Of a stretch of 64,000 nt of DNA, positions 37,717-45,910 are shown one piece after another (the first letter of the stretch is position 1; every line of letters starts with the position of its first letter). Location: contig NZ_JAARZJ010000006.1 in the NCBI RefSeq assembly GCF_014229245.1, positions 118,039 through 182,038 of the forward strand, given 5' to 3'. This DNA comes from Listeria farberi. Its GTDB lineage: Bacteria > Bacillota > Bacilli > Lactobacillales > Listeriaceae. The notes under the pieces are model-generated. The model saw nothing but the letters and a program-made list of their open reading frames with translations, was not told the origin of the DNA and ran no database searches. The position numbers and the translations under genes were made by a program.

Positions 37717-38504
37717 AACCTGCATTAGAACTAAAAAATGTTTCTTTCTCACGCAAAAGAGATTTTGAAATGAAAGACGTGAATGCACAAATTCCAGAAG
37801 GTAAAATCACGACACTTATCGGTCCAAATGGTTCAGGTAAATCAACTATGCTTCGTTTGATGATGCGCCTTTTGACGCCTGATAGCGGAGAAGTTTTGCT
37901 TGGTGAAAAAAATATTACGGATATTCCTTCTAAAGATTTAGCAAAGAAAATGACAATGCTATCTCAAGCGCCTGAAGGTTTAGTCGATGTGATGGTGCAT
38001 GACTTGGTAGCTTATGGACGCTTACCGCATAGAAGTTGGCTCTCTACATTACAAGAAGATGATGAGGCGGTTATTCAGTGGGCAATTAAAGTGTGTAACT
38101 TAGAAGATTTAGCGTATCGACCACTTCACTCGTTATCTGGTGGTGAACGTCAACGCGCATGGCTTGCAATGGCTCTTGCACAAAAAACACCCATTTTACT
38201 ACTTGACGAGCCGACAACCTATTTAGATATTGCGCATCAACTTGAACTTTTAGATTTATTAGTTCATTTAAATAAAGAATATAATTTAACGATTGTGTTA
38301 GTGTTACATGATTTAAATCAAGCTGCAATCTACAGTGATTATGTTTTTGTTTGCGAAAATGGGCAATTAGTCAAAAATGGTACGCCTCAAGAAGTTTTTA
38401 CAACAGCGCTTTTGCGAAATGTCTTTCATATTACGGCAGATATTACTGAAAAAGATGGGAAGCAGCACATTCACCCGCTTACTTCGACTAGATTTGAATA
38501 TTAA
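37713..38504 (+). CDS. hupC: Haem/ferric-siderophore ABC transporter ATPase
   Basis: 263 aa. Walker A GPNGSGKST, Q-loop in LSQAPEG, signature LSGGERQRAWLAMAL, Walker B ILLLDEPTTYLD and switch His in LVLHDLNQA, the arrangement of FecE/FhuC ATPases. The ATG overlaps the end of hupG (ATGA). Supplies energy for iron-complex import. Confidence 0.95.
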   Translation: MKPALELKNVSFSRKRDFEMKDVNAQIPEGKITTLIGPNGSGKSTMLRLMMRLLTPDSGEVLLGEKNITDIPSKDLAKKMTMLSQAPEGLVDVMVHDLVAYGRLPHRSWLSTLQEDDEAVIQWAIKVCNLEDLAYRPLHSLSGGERQRAWLAMALAQKTPILLLDEPTTYLDIAHQLELLDLLVHLNKEYNLTIVLVLHDLNQAAIYSDYVFVCENGQLVKNGTPQEVFTTALLRNVFHITADITEKDGKQHIHPLTSTRFEY

Positions 38505-38644
38505 AGAAAACAGAAAGAAGATTAGAATTTGGTGAAAAAGCTTCCTATCCAAGAGAAACTTTATTATAATAGATGAAGGCTGTTGCTCTTTTTAAGAATA
38601 GCAGCTTTTTTACATTTAAATCTAAACATAAAGGACGGAAAGCA

Positions 38645-39814
38645 ATGGCTAGAAAGAGAAAAAAGGCAGTTCGAGTTGACTATGCGATTATATTCTTGAT
38701 GATGTTGCTTTGTATTATTGGTTTAGTGGCTATTTATGTGGCAGGACTTGTCAATGACCAATATACAAATAATTTTTTGTTGCAACAGTCTATTTGGATT
38801 GTTATTTCTACTGGAGTAGTCGTTGTTATTGTACTTTTTTTCGATTATGATCGGCTTCAATGGGCAGCTTATTACTTATATGGGATTGGAAACTTGCTTC
38901 TAATTCTTGTATTAATTGTTGGTGATGAGCGTAAAGGTTCAAAAAGCTGGATTGGTATTGGCTCACTTGGTAGCTTGCAACCATCAGAGTTAATGAAGAG
39001 TTTCTTAATTCTCGCGCTTGCAAAAGTAATTTGGGACCATAATAAAAAATATCAATTACACACGGTAAAATTAGATATGCAATTATTGCTTAAAATAGGC
39101 ATCGTTTCTATCGTTCCCCTTGGACTAGTTGCGCTTCAGCCAGACCTAGGAACGATTTTAGTATTTATAGCTATTATCATCGGAATGGTCTTTATTAGTG
39201 GCGTTACGTGGAAAATTTTAGTACCAGTATTTAGTTCAGTTGCTTTACTGGGTGGGACGTTAATTTATTTAGTTATGTACAATCAAGATTTTTTACAAAA
39301 ACTAGGATTTAAACCATATCAATTTAAACGAATTACTTCTTGGCTTAGACCTGAAGAAGATCCACTTGGAGACGGTATGCAACTGCTCCGTTCGATGCAG
39401 GCAATTGGATCCGGGCAGTTACAAGGAAATGGTATTGGCAACCAAGCAATTGCTATTCCAGAAAACCATAATGATTTTATTTTCTCTATTATTGGTGGTA
39501 ATTTCGGTTTTATTGGTGGCTGTGTGCTTATTATGTTATACTTTTTACTGATTTACCAAATTATTCGAGTGGCACTAGATATTGGTATTCCTTTTTATTC
39601 GTATATTTGTACAGGTGTTTGCTCAATGATTTTATTTCACGTTTTAGAAAATATCGGGATGACAATTGGTCTTCTTCCAATTACCGGTATTCCACTACTT
39701 TTTGTCAGTTATGGGGGAAGCTCTCTTCTTGGCGCATTTATGGCACTTGGCCTCGTATTGTCTGCTAGATATAATGCCCCGGAAGTTAACTTAGGGAAAG
39801 GGAATCGCGTATGA
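38645..39814 (+). CDS. SEDS-family peptidoglycan polymerase (RodA/FtsW), first tandem copy
   Basis: 389 aa, about ten helices. Glycosyltransferase that polymerises lipid II with a class B PBP. Conserved features: KGSKSWIGIGSLGSLQPSEL, the catalytic Asp in LQPDLGTILVFIAI, IPENHNDFIFSIIG and the C-terminal SYGGSSLLG. The ATG at 38645 begins MARKRKKAVRVDYAI; weak GGACGGAAAG lies upstream, and 24 codons of extra open frame are not similar to the family. Very similar to the next gene. Corresponds to the RodA2-type protein of L. monocytogenes. Confidence 0.88.
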   Translation: MARKRKKAVRVDYAIIFLMMLLCIIGLVAIYVAGLVNDQYTNNFLLQQSIWIVISTGVVVVIVLFFDYDRLQWAAYYLYGIGNLLLILVLIVGDERKGSKSWIGIGSLGSLQPSELMKSFLILALAKVIWDHNKKYQLHTVKLDMQLLLKIGIVSIVPLGLVALQPDLGTILVFIAIIIGMVFISGVTWKILVPVFSSVALLGGTLIYLVMYNQDFLQKLGFKPYQFKRITSWLRPEEDPLGDGMQLLRSMQAIGSGQLQGNGIGNQAIAIPENHNDFIFSIIGGNFGFIGGCVLIMLYFLLIYQIIRVALDIGIPFYSYICTGVCSMILFHVLENIGMTIGLLPITGIPLLFVSYGGSSLLGAFMALGLVLSARYNAPEVNLGKGNRV

Positions 39815-39884
39815 TTTTCTTTTTTAAACTGTTTGGGAAAAAGCATTAGTTTACACAAACCAACCAGTAAGGAGTAATTAAATA

Positions 39885-41060
39885 ATGAATCAACAAAATA
39901 AACTAGCTGGACGCATTGATTACGGAATTGTTTTATCAATGATGTTACTTATGATAATCAGTTTGGTGTCCATTTATAGTGCGCAATTAACAAATAATCA
40001 ATATGATGCTAACTTTGTTGTAAAACAAGGTATGTGGTTTGTAGTTTCGACGTTTGCAATTATTGTCGTGATGCAACTGGACTATGATCGACTCACAAGA
40101 TGGGCTTATTACTTTTACGGATTAGGTCTATTTTTACTCGTTTTTGTTTTGCTTTTTGGGAAAGAAGTAAAAGGAGCAAAAAGTTGGATTGTTATTCCAT
40201 TCTTAGGAAACATTCAGCCATCTGAGGTTGTAAAGGTTATTTTAATTGTCGTTTTAGCGAAAGTAATTTGGGACCATAACCGAACGTATAAGGTCCATCG
40301 TTTTAGTTATGATGCTTGGTTACTTTTGAAGATTGGCTTGTTTACGTTAATGCCACTTATTCTTATTATGCTGCAACCCGATCTAGGGACGGCACTTGTG
40401 TTTATCGCTATCATGTCGGGAATGATTCTTATTTCCGGAATTACTTGGAAAATTATCGTGCCACTTTTCGGTTCAATTGCTGCAATTGGGACAGCGCTCA
40501 TTTGGATGGTTATTTATCACCAAAATTGGCTAACTAGCCTTGGTTTTAAACCATATCAATTTGAGCGGATTACGACATGGATAAATCCGGAGAATGATCC
40601 TCAAGGCGGAGGTTATCAAGTACTGCGAGCGATGACAGCAATTGGTTCTGGACAGATTTCCGGAAATGGTGCAGGATATGATGCCATCGCTATTCCAGAA
40701 AATCATAATGACTTTATCTTTACTATTGTAGCTGGAGATTATGGCTTTATCGGAGCGAGTATTCTCCTTGCAATTTATTTCTTATTAATTTACCAAATTA
40801 TTCGGGTGGCGCTTGATGTGGGTGTACCATTTTATTCTTACATTTGTACGGGTGTTGTAATGATGTTAATGTTCCACGTGCTAGAAAATGTGGGGATGAA
40901 TATCGGCTTATTACCGATTACAGGTATTCCGCTTCCGTTTATTAGTTACGGTGGTAGTGCTCTACTCGGAAATATGATGGCAGTCGGGCTAGTTCTCGGG
41001 ATAAGATTTAATTTTAAAAAATCTATGTTTGAAGTTAAAGAAGAAAATCATGTCTCCTAA
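39885..41060 (+). CDS. rodA: SEDS-family peptidoglycan polymerase (RodA), second tandem copy
   Basis: 391 aa, same fold and motifs as the preceding gene (KGAKSWIVIPFLGNIQPSEV, MLQPDLGTALVFIAI, IPENHNDFIFTIV, PLPFISYGGSALLGN). AAGGAG precedes the ATG. The two genes arose by duplication; this copy keeps the more canonical PFISYGGS end. Expected to work with a class B PBP in side-wall elongation. Corresponds to RodA1 in L. monocytogenes. A terminator follows. Confidence 0.9.
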   Translation: MNQQNKLAGRIDYGIVLSMMLLMIISLVSIYSAQLTNNQYDANFVVKQGMWFVVSTFAIIVVMQLDYDRLTRWAYYFYGLGLFLLVFVLLFGKEVKGAKSWIVIPFLGNIQPSEVVKVILIVVLAKVIWDHNRTYKVHRFSYDAWLLLKIGLFTLMPLILIMLQPDLGTALVFIAIMSGMILISGITWKIIVPLFGSIAAIGTALIWMVIYHQNWLTSLGFKPYQFERITTWINPENDPQGGGYQVLRAMTAIGSGQISGNGAGYDAIAIPENHNDFIFTIVAGDYGFIGASILLAIYFLLIYQIIRVALDVGVPFYSYICTGVVMMLMFHVLENVGMNIGLLPITGIPLPFISYGGSALLGNMMAVGLVLGIRFNFKKSMFEVKEENHVS

Positions 41061-41064
41061 AAGA

Positions 41065-41100
41065 AAAATACAAAAGTCAAAAGTGGCTTTTGTATTTTTA
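41065..41100 (+). terminator. Terminator after rodA
   Basis: Stem aaaaatacaaaag / cttttgtattttt. Confidence 0.85.
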
Positions 41101-41216
41101 AAAATCCGGTATGAATACGCTTTCAAAATATCTGTTTTTTTATAAGGGTTGCTGTTTGTACTTTCAGAAAAAATGCACTATGATAGTAATAGAATGCAAT
41201 CGGAGGGAGATGCAAA

Positions 41217-41570
41217 ATGATTAATTTTTATTGGTATCCAAAATGTAGCACCTGTAAGAAAGCAAAAGCATGGCTTGAAAATGAGCATATTAATTTTAAA
41301 GAAGTAGATATTAAGACTGAAACCCCAACTGCCGAAGAATTACAAAAATGGCATGAGGTCAGTGGACTCCCAATTCGTCGTTTCTTTAACACAAGTGGCA
41401 TTAAATACCGCGAACTTGGACTGAAAGATAAACTTGATACACTTTCGCTGGAAGAAGCTTATAAATTGCTCGCTTCAGATGGTATGTTAATCAAACGTCC
41501 ACTAACTACGAATGGTAAAGAAGTAACGCTTGGTTTCAAAGAAGAAGAATTTGAAGCAACTTGGAAATAG
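41217..41570 (+). CDS. ArsC/Spx-like thioredoxin-fold protein (YusI type)
   Basis: 117 aa. CSTC redox motif at residues 10-13 (YPKCSTCKKAKAWLE), then the ArsC-like helical insert and LIKRPLTTNGKEVTLGFKEE. Sequence context upstream of gcvH equals B. subtilis yusI-gcvH. Unlike Spx it lacks the RNA polymerase-binding features I would expect, so a reductase or unknown redox role is more likely than transcription control. GGAGGGA precedes the ATG. Confidence 0.85.
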   Translation: MINFYWYPKCSTCKKAKAWLENEHINFKEVDIKTETPTAEELQKWHEVSGLPIRRFFNTSGIKYRELGLKDKLDTLSLEEAYKLLASDGMLIKRPLTTNGKEVTLGFKEEEFEATWK

Positions 41571-41609
41571 TCAATATAGATAATTGTAAGTAAAAGGAGG
41601 AGTTTTGAA

Positions 41610-41987
41610 ATGAGTTTACCAAAAGACTTATTGTACACAGAAGAACATGAATGGGTGAAAGCAGAAGACGGTAGTTATATTATTGGAATTACTGACTTTG
41701 CTCAAGATCAATTAGGGGATATTGTTTTTGTTGAATTACCTGAAGTTGGCGATACAGTAACAAAAGGTGATTCAATTGGTAGCATTGAATCTGTAAAAAC
41801 AGTATCTGATTTTTACGCACCAGTAACTGGTAAAGTAGTTGCTGTTAATGAAACATTAGAAGATGAGCCAGAGCTAATTAATAGCAACCCATATGACACG
41901 GGTTGGATTTTAAAACTTACTGAAGTAGAAGATGCGGACGTATCAGCTCTTTTATCAAGTGATGATTACGAAAAAGTATTAGACTAA
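41610..41987 (+). CDS. gcvH: Glycine cleavage system H protein
   Basis: 125 aa lipoyl carrier. Lipoylated Lys63 in IGSIESVKTVSD; conserved start EEHEWVKAEDG. Shuttles the methylamine of glycine between P, T and L proteins; in Firmicutes GcvH is also an obligate relay for lipoate transfer to other dehydrogenases, which explains its location away from gcvPT. AAAGGAGGA precedes the ATG. A terminator separates it from the thioredoxin-like gene. Confidence 0.97.
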   Translation: MSLPKDLLYTEEHEWVKAEDGSYIIGITDFAQDQLGDIVFVELPEVGDTVTKGDSIGSIESVKTVSDFYAPVTGKVVAVNETLEDEPELINSNPYDTGWILKLTEVEDADVSALLSSDDYEKVLD

Positions 41988-41997
41988 TTTTTAGAGG

Positions 41998-42031
41998 GCC
42001 GGCTTGGGTTAACCGAAGCTGGCTTTTTTTG
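41998..42031 (+). terminator. Terminator after gcvH
   Basis: Stem gccggctt / aagctggc (one G-U) with a loop gggttaaccg, followed by seven T. Confidence 0.82.
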
Positions 42032-42047
42032 ATAGGAGGCGTTTTTC

Positions 42048-42356
42048 CTGGAAATTTGGGATAAAGAAAGTTTGCGGACGTCGCAAAAAAATGGTGCGGA
42101 CTTCGTTGTCTTCTTTTTTACGCCAATGTGTGGTAGCTGCCAAATAGCAAGTCGTCTTGTGGATGTAATTTTAGAAGCGGACGGGATTCATACAGAAGTC
42201 GCAAAAGTTGATTTGAATTATGTGCCCGATATTGCACAAAGTCTTGAGATCACATCGGTCCCCGCGTTAGTTAAATTTAAAAACGGGCAACCAGCCGATT
42301 TAAGCTATCAACTACATGATGCAACAGCCATTTTTAAATTCCTGTATAGTGAGTGA
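42048..42356 (+). CDS. Thioredoxin-like protein (YusE type), probable CTG start
   Basis: 102 aa if started at CTG 42048. The only other candidate start, TTG 42072, has no ribosome site, whereas AGGAGG (42034-42039) lies eight bases before the CTG and the resulting (M)EIWDKESLRTSQKNG reads like family N-termini. Active-site motif MCGSCQIA, then VAKVDLNYVPDIAQ and the cis-Pro segment SVPALVKFKNG. Likely a cytoplasmic thiol reductase; gene order yusI-gcvH-yusE is shared with Bacillus. Confidence 0.75.
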   Translation: MEIWDKESLRTSQKNGADFVVFFFTPMCGSCQIASRLVDVILEADGIHTEVAKVDLNYVPDIAQSLEITSVPALVKFKNGQPADLSYQLHDATAIFKFLYSE

Positions 42357-42368
42357 TACAGGAGTTTT
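42344..42368 (+). terminator. Terminator overlapping the thioredoxin gene end
   Basis: Stem cctgtat / atacagg spans the stop codon and is followed by AGTTTTTT. From here to 42540 nothing else is recognised. Confidence 0.7.
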
Positions 42369-42549
42369 TTCTGTGTTATAATTTGCCCTGATGCAAAAAT
42401 GTTTCGTTTCCGATATAGAACTGCGTTTAGCTAAAAACGTTGCTATAGACACAATTCTGCTACTTGTGATAAGATAATTCGAGTTGTTAAATAAGTGTTT
42501 TATAAAGAGAAATTTTTAGTGAAACATAAAAATATCGGGGGCTTTTTCT

Positions 42550-43425
42550 ATGAACCATTCTAATCTTACTATTTTATCTGTTTGTAGTAATTTTGTTATT
42601 GTTGTTCTTAAATTAATTATCGGCTTTTTTACAGGTTCAGTGGCAGTAATTTCGGAAGGGATTCACTCGTCAATGGACTTATTTGCGTCAATCATAACTT
42701 TCTTCTCGATTAGGATTTCTAATCAACCGGCTGATGAAGATCATCCATATGGGCATGGAAAAGCAGAGAATATTGCGGGAACTATTGAAACATTACTTAT
42801 ATTTGTAGCGGGCATTTGGATTATTGTTGAATCGGTTAATAAACTTATAAACCCGCACGAAATTCGTTTTCCAGCGCTTGGTATTATGGTAATGCTTTTT
42901 GGCGCTATCGTGAATATTATCGTGTCTCGTATTATCAAAAAAGCAGCGGATGAAGCTAATTCAGTTGCGATGAAATCCAATGCATTACATTTATATACAG
43001 ATGTTTTCACATCACTTGGGATTGCCCTCAGTTTGTTCCTTGTATACATAACAGGGTGGCTTTGGTTAGATCCAGTCATCGCAATTTTAACAGCGTTTTA
43101 CATCATGTATGAGGCTTACAAATTATTAAAGGAGTCTTTCCCACCATTAATGGACAAACGTTTGTCTGCAGACGAAGAAGAGGCTATTAAGCAAATTATT
43201 CTAGCTCATAAAACAAAATTTATTGAATTTCATGATTTTCGCTCAAGACGAGCAGGAGCGGAAGAATATATTGATTTTCATTTAGTCGTATCTTCCTCGA
43301 TGACGATTGAAAGTGCCCATTCGCTATGTGATGAAATTGAAAGAGAGATTATGAATTTTTATTCTAAAGCAGAAGTTCTTATCCACTTAGAGCCAGAAGA
43401 AGAACGAGTTTTCACTAGAATTTAA
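42550..43425 (+). CDS. Cation diffusion facilitator (CDF) metal transporter
   Basis: 291 aa, six helices plus a C-terminal cytoplasmic ferredoxin-like domain. Metal site residues appear in SEGIHSSMDLFAS (His and Asp of helix II), the loop DEDHPYGHGKAE, and NALHLYTDVFTS (helix V His/Asp). Such exporters remove Zn, Mn, Co or Fe; the EGIHSS variant (rather than D-H) suggests the manganese/iron-type subgroup but this is uncertain. GGGGGC precedes the ATG weakly. No metal regulator adjoins. Confidence 0.9.
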   Translation: MNHSNLTILSVCSNFVIVVLKLIIGFFTGSVAVISEGIHSSMDLFASIITFFSIRISNQPADEDHPYGHGKAENIAGTIETLLIFVAGIWIIVESVNKLINPHEIRFPALGIMVMLFGAIVNIIVSRIIKKAADEANSVAMKSNALHLYTDVFTSLGIALSLFLVYITGWLWLDPVIAILTAFYIMYEAYKLLKESFPPLMDKRLSADEEEAIKQIILAHKTKFIEFHDFRSRRAGAEEYIDFHLVVSSSMTIESAHSLCDEIEREIMNFYSKAEVLIHLEPEEERVFTRI

Positions 43426-43499
43426 TCCAAGCTCTTTCTATTCGATTTGTTGCTAAAGTGTTACAATAGGTAGAAATAAGGATGGAAAGGACAATGAGT

Positions 43500-44195
43500 A
43501 TGACAACTTCTATTTTGATTGCCGATGATGATAAAGAAATTGTAGATTTAGTGAAATTATATTTACAAAATGAAGGTTATACGATTTATCAAGCTTATAA
43601 TGGCGCGGAAGTATGGCGTTTAGTGCAAGAAAAGCAACCTACATTAGTGATTTTAGATATAATGATGCCGGAAATGAATGGCTTAGAAGTATGCCGTTTA
43701 ATGAGAAACAATGGTATTTTGACACCGATTTTAATGCTCAGTGCAAAGGCAGAAGATAATGATAAAATTATGGGACTATTAACTGGAGCGGATGATTATA
43801 TGGTTAAACCATTTAATCCGCTAGAGCTCTCAGTTCGGGTTAAAGCGATTTTAAGACGAATGCAACAAATGAGTCAAGCAGAGCCAATAAGTCAAGATAA
43901 AGTCATTATTGGGCCAATTGTAATTGACCGTGGTCTTCATGTAGTAACAGTTGATGGAAAAGAACTTCATTTAACAACTTCAGAATTTGATATTTTATTT
44001 TTACTCGCGAATGAACCAGGTCGTGTTTTTAGTTCGGAATATATTTTTGAGAAAATTTGGCAGGAGAAAGCGCTTGGAGCAAGTAAAACAGTCATGGTTC
44101 ATATTAGCAATTTGCGAGATAAGTTAAGAGATGCTATGGGCGGAGAAAATGTTATTAAGACAATTTGGGGAGTAGGGTACAAAATTGAAATCTAG
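43500..44195 (+). CDS. cesR: OmpR-family response regulator
   Basis: 231 aa. Receiver domain with acidic pocket DDD (9-11), phospho-acceptor Asp53 in VILDIMMPEMNG and Lys in YMVKPFNP; C-terminal winged helix with EKALGASKTVMVHISNLRDK. ATG 43500 is favoured by GGAAAGG nine bases ahead; in-frame ATGs at 43482 and 43494 are possible. The kinase gene overlaps its end. By gene order this is the CesRK system of L. monocytogenes, which responds to cell-wall antibiotics and ethanol. Confidence 0.9.
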   Translation: MTTSILIADDDKEIVDLVKLYLQNEGYTIYQAYNGAEVWRLVQEKQPTLVILDIMMPEMNGLEVCRLMRNNGILTPILMLSAKAEDNDKIMGLLTGADDYMVKPFNPLELSVRVKAILRRMQQMSQAEPISQDKVIIGPIVIDRGLHVVTVDGKELHLTTSEFDILFLLANEPGRVFSSEYIFEKIWQEKALGASKTVMVHISNLRDKLRDAMGGENVIKTIWGVGYKIEI

Positions 44196-45327
44196 ACTAG
44201 AAATGCTGTTTACGAAAATTAGTCATGTGATGAATGTTTGGCAGGCGACTTTTTTTGCAATCGTGTCTTGGATTTTTGCTTTGATTACTGTACAAACTAT
44301 TTATTTATGGAGTATTTCTATTCGTGATGATTCTTTATTTTTGCGTGAATTGACGCAATCTATGGTCCAATTATTTGGACCGAATAAATATACTCGGATA
44401 ATGCAGTCATTTTGGATGTTATCGCTGAAATTTTTAATTATCTTTTTGATTGCTTGTTTATTCTTTGCGTTCTTTTATCGCTTGATGCGTCAACGAATAT
44501 TAAAAAAACAACTACAAACGATTAATTTTGCTTTAAATGACGGAAAGCCCGTTGATACAGAGAGTTTTGTTCCGGAAATTCAAGAACTTGAGCGAAACAT
44601 TGAAAATATGCGTGAACGACAAAATAAATTAATGAAGCAGGAAGAACAGGCGCAGCAAGCTAGAAATGACTTAATTACAAATGTCTCACATGATTTACGG
44701 ACTCCTTTAACGTCGATTTTAGGATATTTAAGTTATATTCATGAGGACCGTTATCGTGATGAGATAGAGCTGCGGTATTATACGGAACTTGTATACGGAA
44801 AAGCTCGTCATTTGCATAAACTGATTGATGATTTATTTTCTTATACCAGGCTTGATAATGTAGAATACCAACTTAAAAAAGATGAGCTAGATATTATTGA
44901 ACTACTAAGCCAATTAGTTGCTGAATATGATGGTCGTGCAGCTGAACGTAATATGAAGATTGTAGAACATTTTGATGCAAAAAAATTAATTATAAGCGGC
45001 GATGGTAACCAAATTATGCGTTTGTTTGAGAATTTATTTTCCAATGCGCTTAGATACGGAGAAGGAAATAAACAAATTGATGTAAGCGCGAAAAAAGAAG
45101 ATAATATGGCTGTTGTGCGGGTCACTAATTATGGTGAAGAGATTCCAACCGTTGATTTGCCTTATCTATTTGAACGTTTTTACAAAGTAGATAAAAACCG
45201 GACAACCACGGGGACGGGGCTAGGGCTTGCAATCGCTAAGTCTATCGTTGAAAAACACGGTGGAATTGTTACCGCAGAGAGCAAACATCGCCAAACAAGT
45301 TTTATCGTCAAATTGCCTCTCATTTAA
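44185..45327 (+). CDS. cesK: Sensor histidine kinase
   Basis: 380 aa. Two membrane helices (about 22-46 and 80-98) enclose a short external loop of about 35 residues; then a coiled linker, the dimerisation domain with His169 in NVSHDLRTPLTSILGY, and the ATPase domain with N box LFENLFSNALRYG and GTGLGLAIAK. TTG start overlaps the regulator gene by eleven bases. The small sensor loop suggests sensing within the membrane, as in other cell-wall stress kinases. Confidence 0.9.
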   Translation: MKSRLEMLFTKISHVMNVWQATFFAIVSWIFALITVQTIYLWSISIRDDSLFLRELTQSMVQLFGPNKYTRIMQSFWMLSLKFLIIFLIACLFFAFFYRLMRQRILKKQLQTINFALNDGKPVDTESFVPEIQELERNIENMRERQNKLMKQEEQAQQARNDLITNVSHDLRTPLTSILGYLSYIHEDRYRDEIELRYYTELVYGKARHLHKLIDDLFSYTRLDNVEYQLKKDELDIIELLSQLVAEYDGRAAERNMKIVEHFDAKKLIISGDGNQIMRLFENLFSNALRYGEGNKQIDVSAKKEDNMAVVRVTNYGEEIPTVDLPYLFERFYKVDKNRTTTGTGLGLAIAKSIVEKHGGIVTAESKHRQTSFIVKLPLI

Positions 45328-45405
45328 TCTTTAAAAATTCTTAAATGTTTCTTTCCTTGTGATTTATGTTCTTTCAGTAGAATATAAATCACGGAGGAGA
45401 GAAAA

Positions 45406-45594
45406 ATGAAAAAACATATTGTTTTAATTGTTGTTGCTTGTATCACGGTCATTGCGGTATTTATGTACATAATTCAAGTCAATAGTAGCGAACTTAAATA
45501 CCAAAATAGAGCTCAAATTAAAATAGCCTCTCAGTTAGCTAGCCACGGATATTTGGGAGAAAATAGTATTAATAATAAATTAAATTACAAATAA
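45406..45594 (+). CDS. Small membrane or secreted protein downstream of cesRK
   Basis: 62 aa. One N-terminal hydrophobic helix (about 4-24), then a polar tail with KIASQLASHGYLGENS. GGAGGAGAG precedes the ATG and a TAGAAT -10-like element is at 45378-45383. Located just after cesK with an independent start, it matches the lmo2420-type gene known to be in the CesR regulon. Function unknown. Confidence 0.7.
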   Translation: MKKHIVLIVVACITVIAVFMYIIQVNSSELKYQNRAQIKIASQLASHGYLGENSINNKLNYK

Positions 45595-45616
45595 ATTCGT
45601 ATAAATAAAAAAGTTA

Positions 45617-45645
45617 TTGACAAAGTGTACCGGAAAAGGTAATAT
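45617..45645 (+). promoter_or_regulatory. Promoter of the SAM riboswitch-metNPQ unit
   Basis: -35 TTGACA (45617-45622), 17-bp spacer, -10 TAATAT (45640-45645). Confidence 0.85.
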
Positions 45646-45701
45646 GAAAAAACAAGAAACGTCACTATAGTCACAAATGAAGTGATATAATAATATGTAG
45701 A

Positions 45702-45880
45702 AATCTTATCCAGAGTGGTGGAGGGAAATGCCCTGTGAAACCCAGCAACCTAAACAATAATTCATTATGTGTTTAAGGTGCTAAGTCATGCAGAACAACG
45801 ATTTGTTCTGAAAGATGAGAAGGAAGTTAGCCCATTTGAAAAAATGCTGCCTTTCTGCTCATTAGCAGGAAGGCTTTTTT
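45702..45880 (+). ncRNA. SAM-I riboswitch (S-box) with terminator
   Basis: The aptamer spans about 45702-45822: P1 tcttatc / gatgaga, the core CAGAGTGGTGGAGGGAAATG region followed by ccctgtgaaacccagcaacc, the P3 hairpin with ggtgctaagtc, and P4 gaacaacgatttgttc. A terminator hairpin (gcctttctgct / agcaggaaggc, then six T) occupies 45849-45880. With SAM bound, P1 forms and transcription ends before metN. In L. monocytogenes the equivalent short RNA, SreA, also acts in trans on prfA mRNA. Confidence 0.95.
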
Positions 45881-45910
45881 GTATATCAGAATGTAGAAAA
45901 GGTGATAGAG

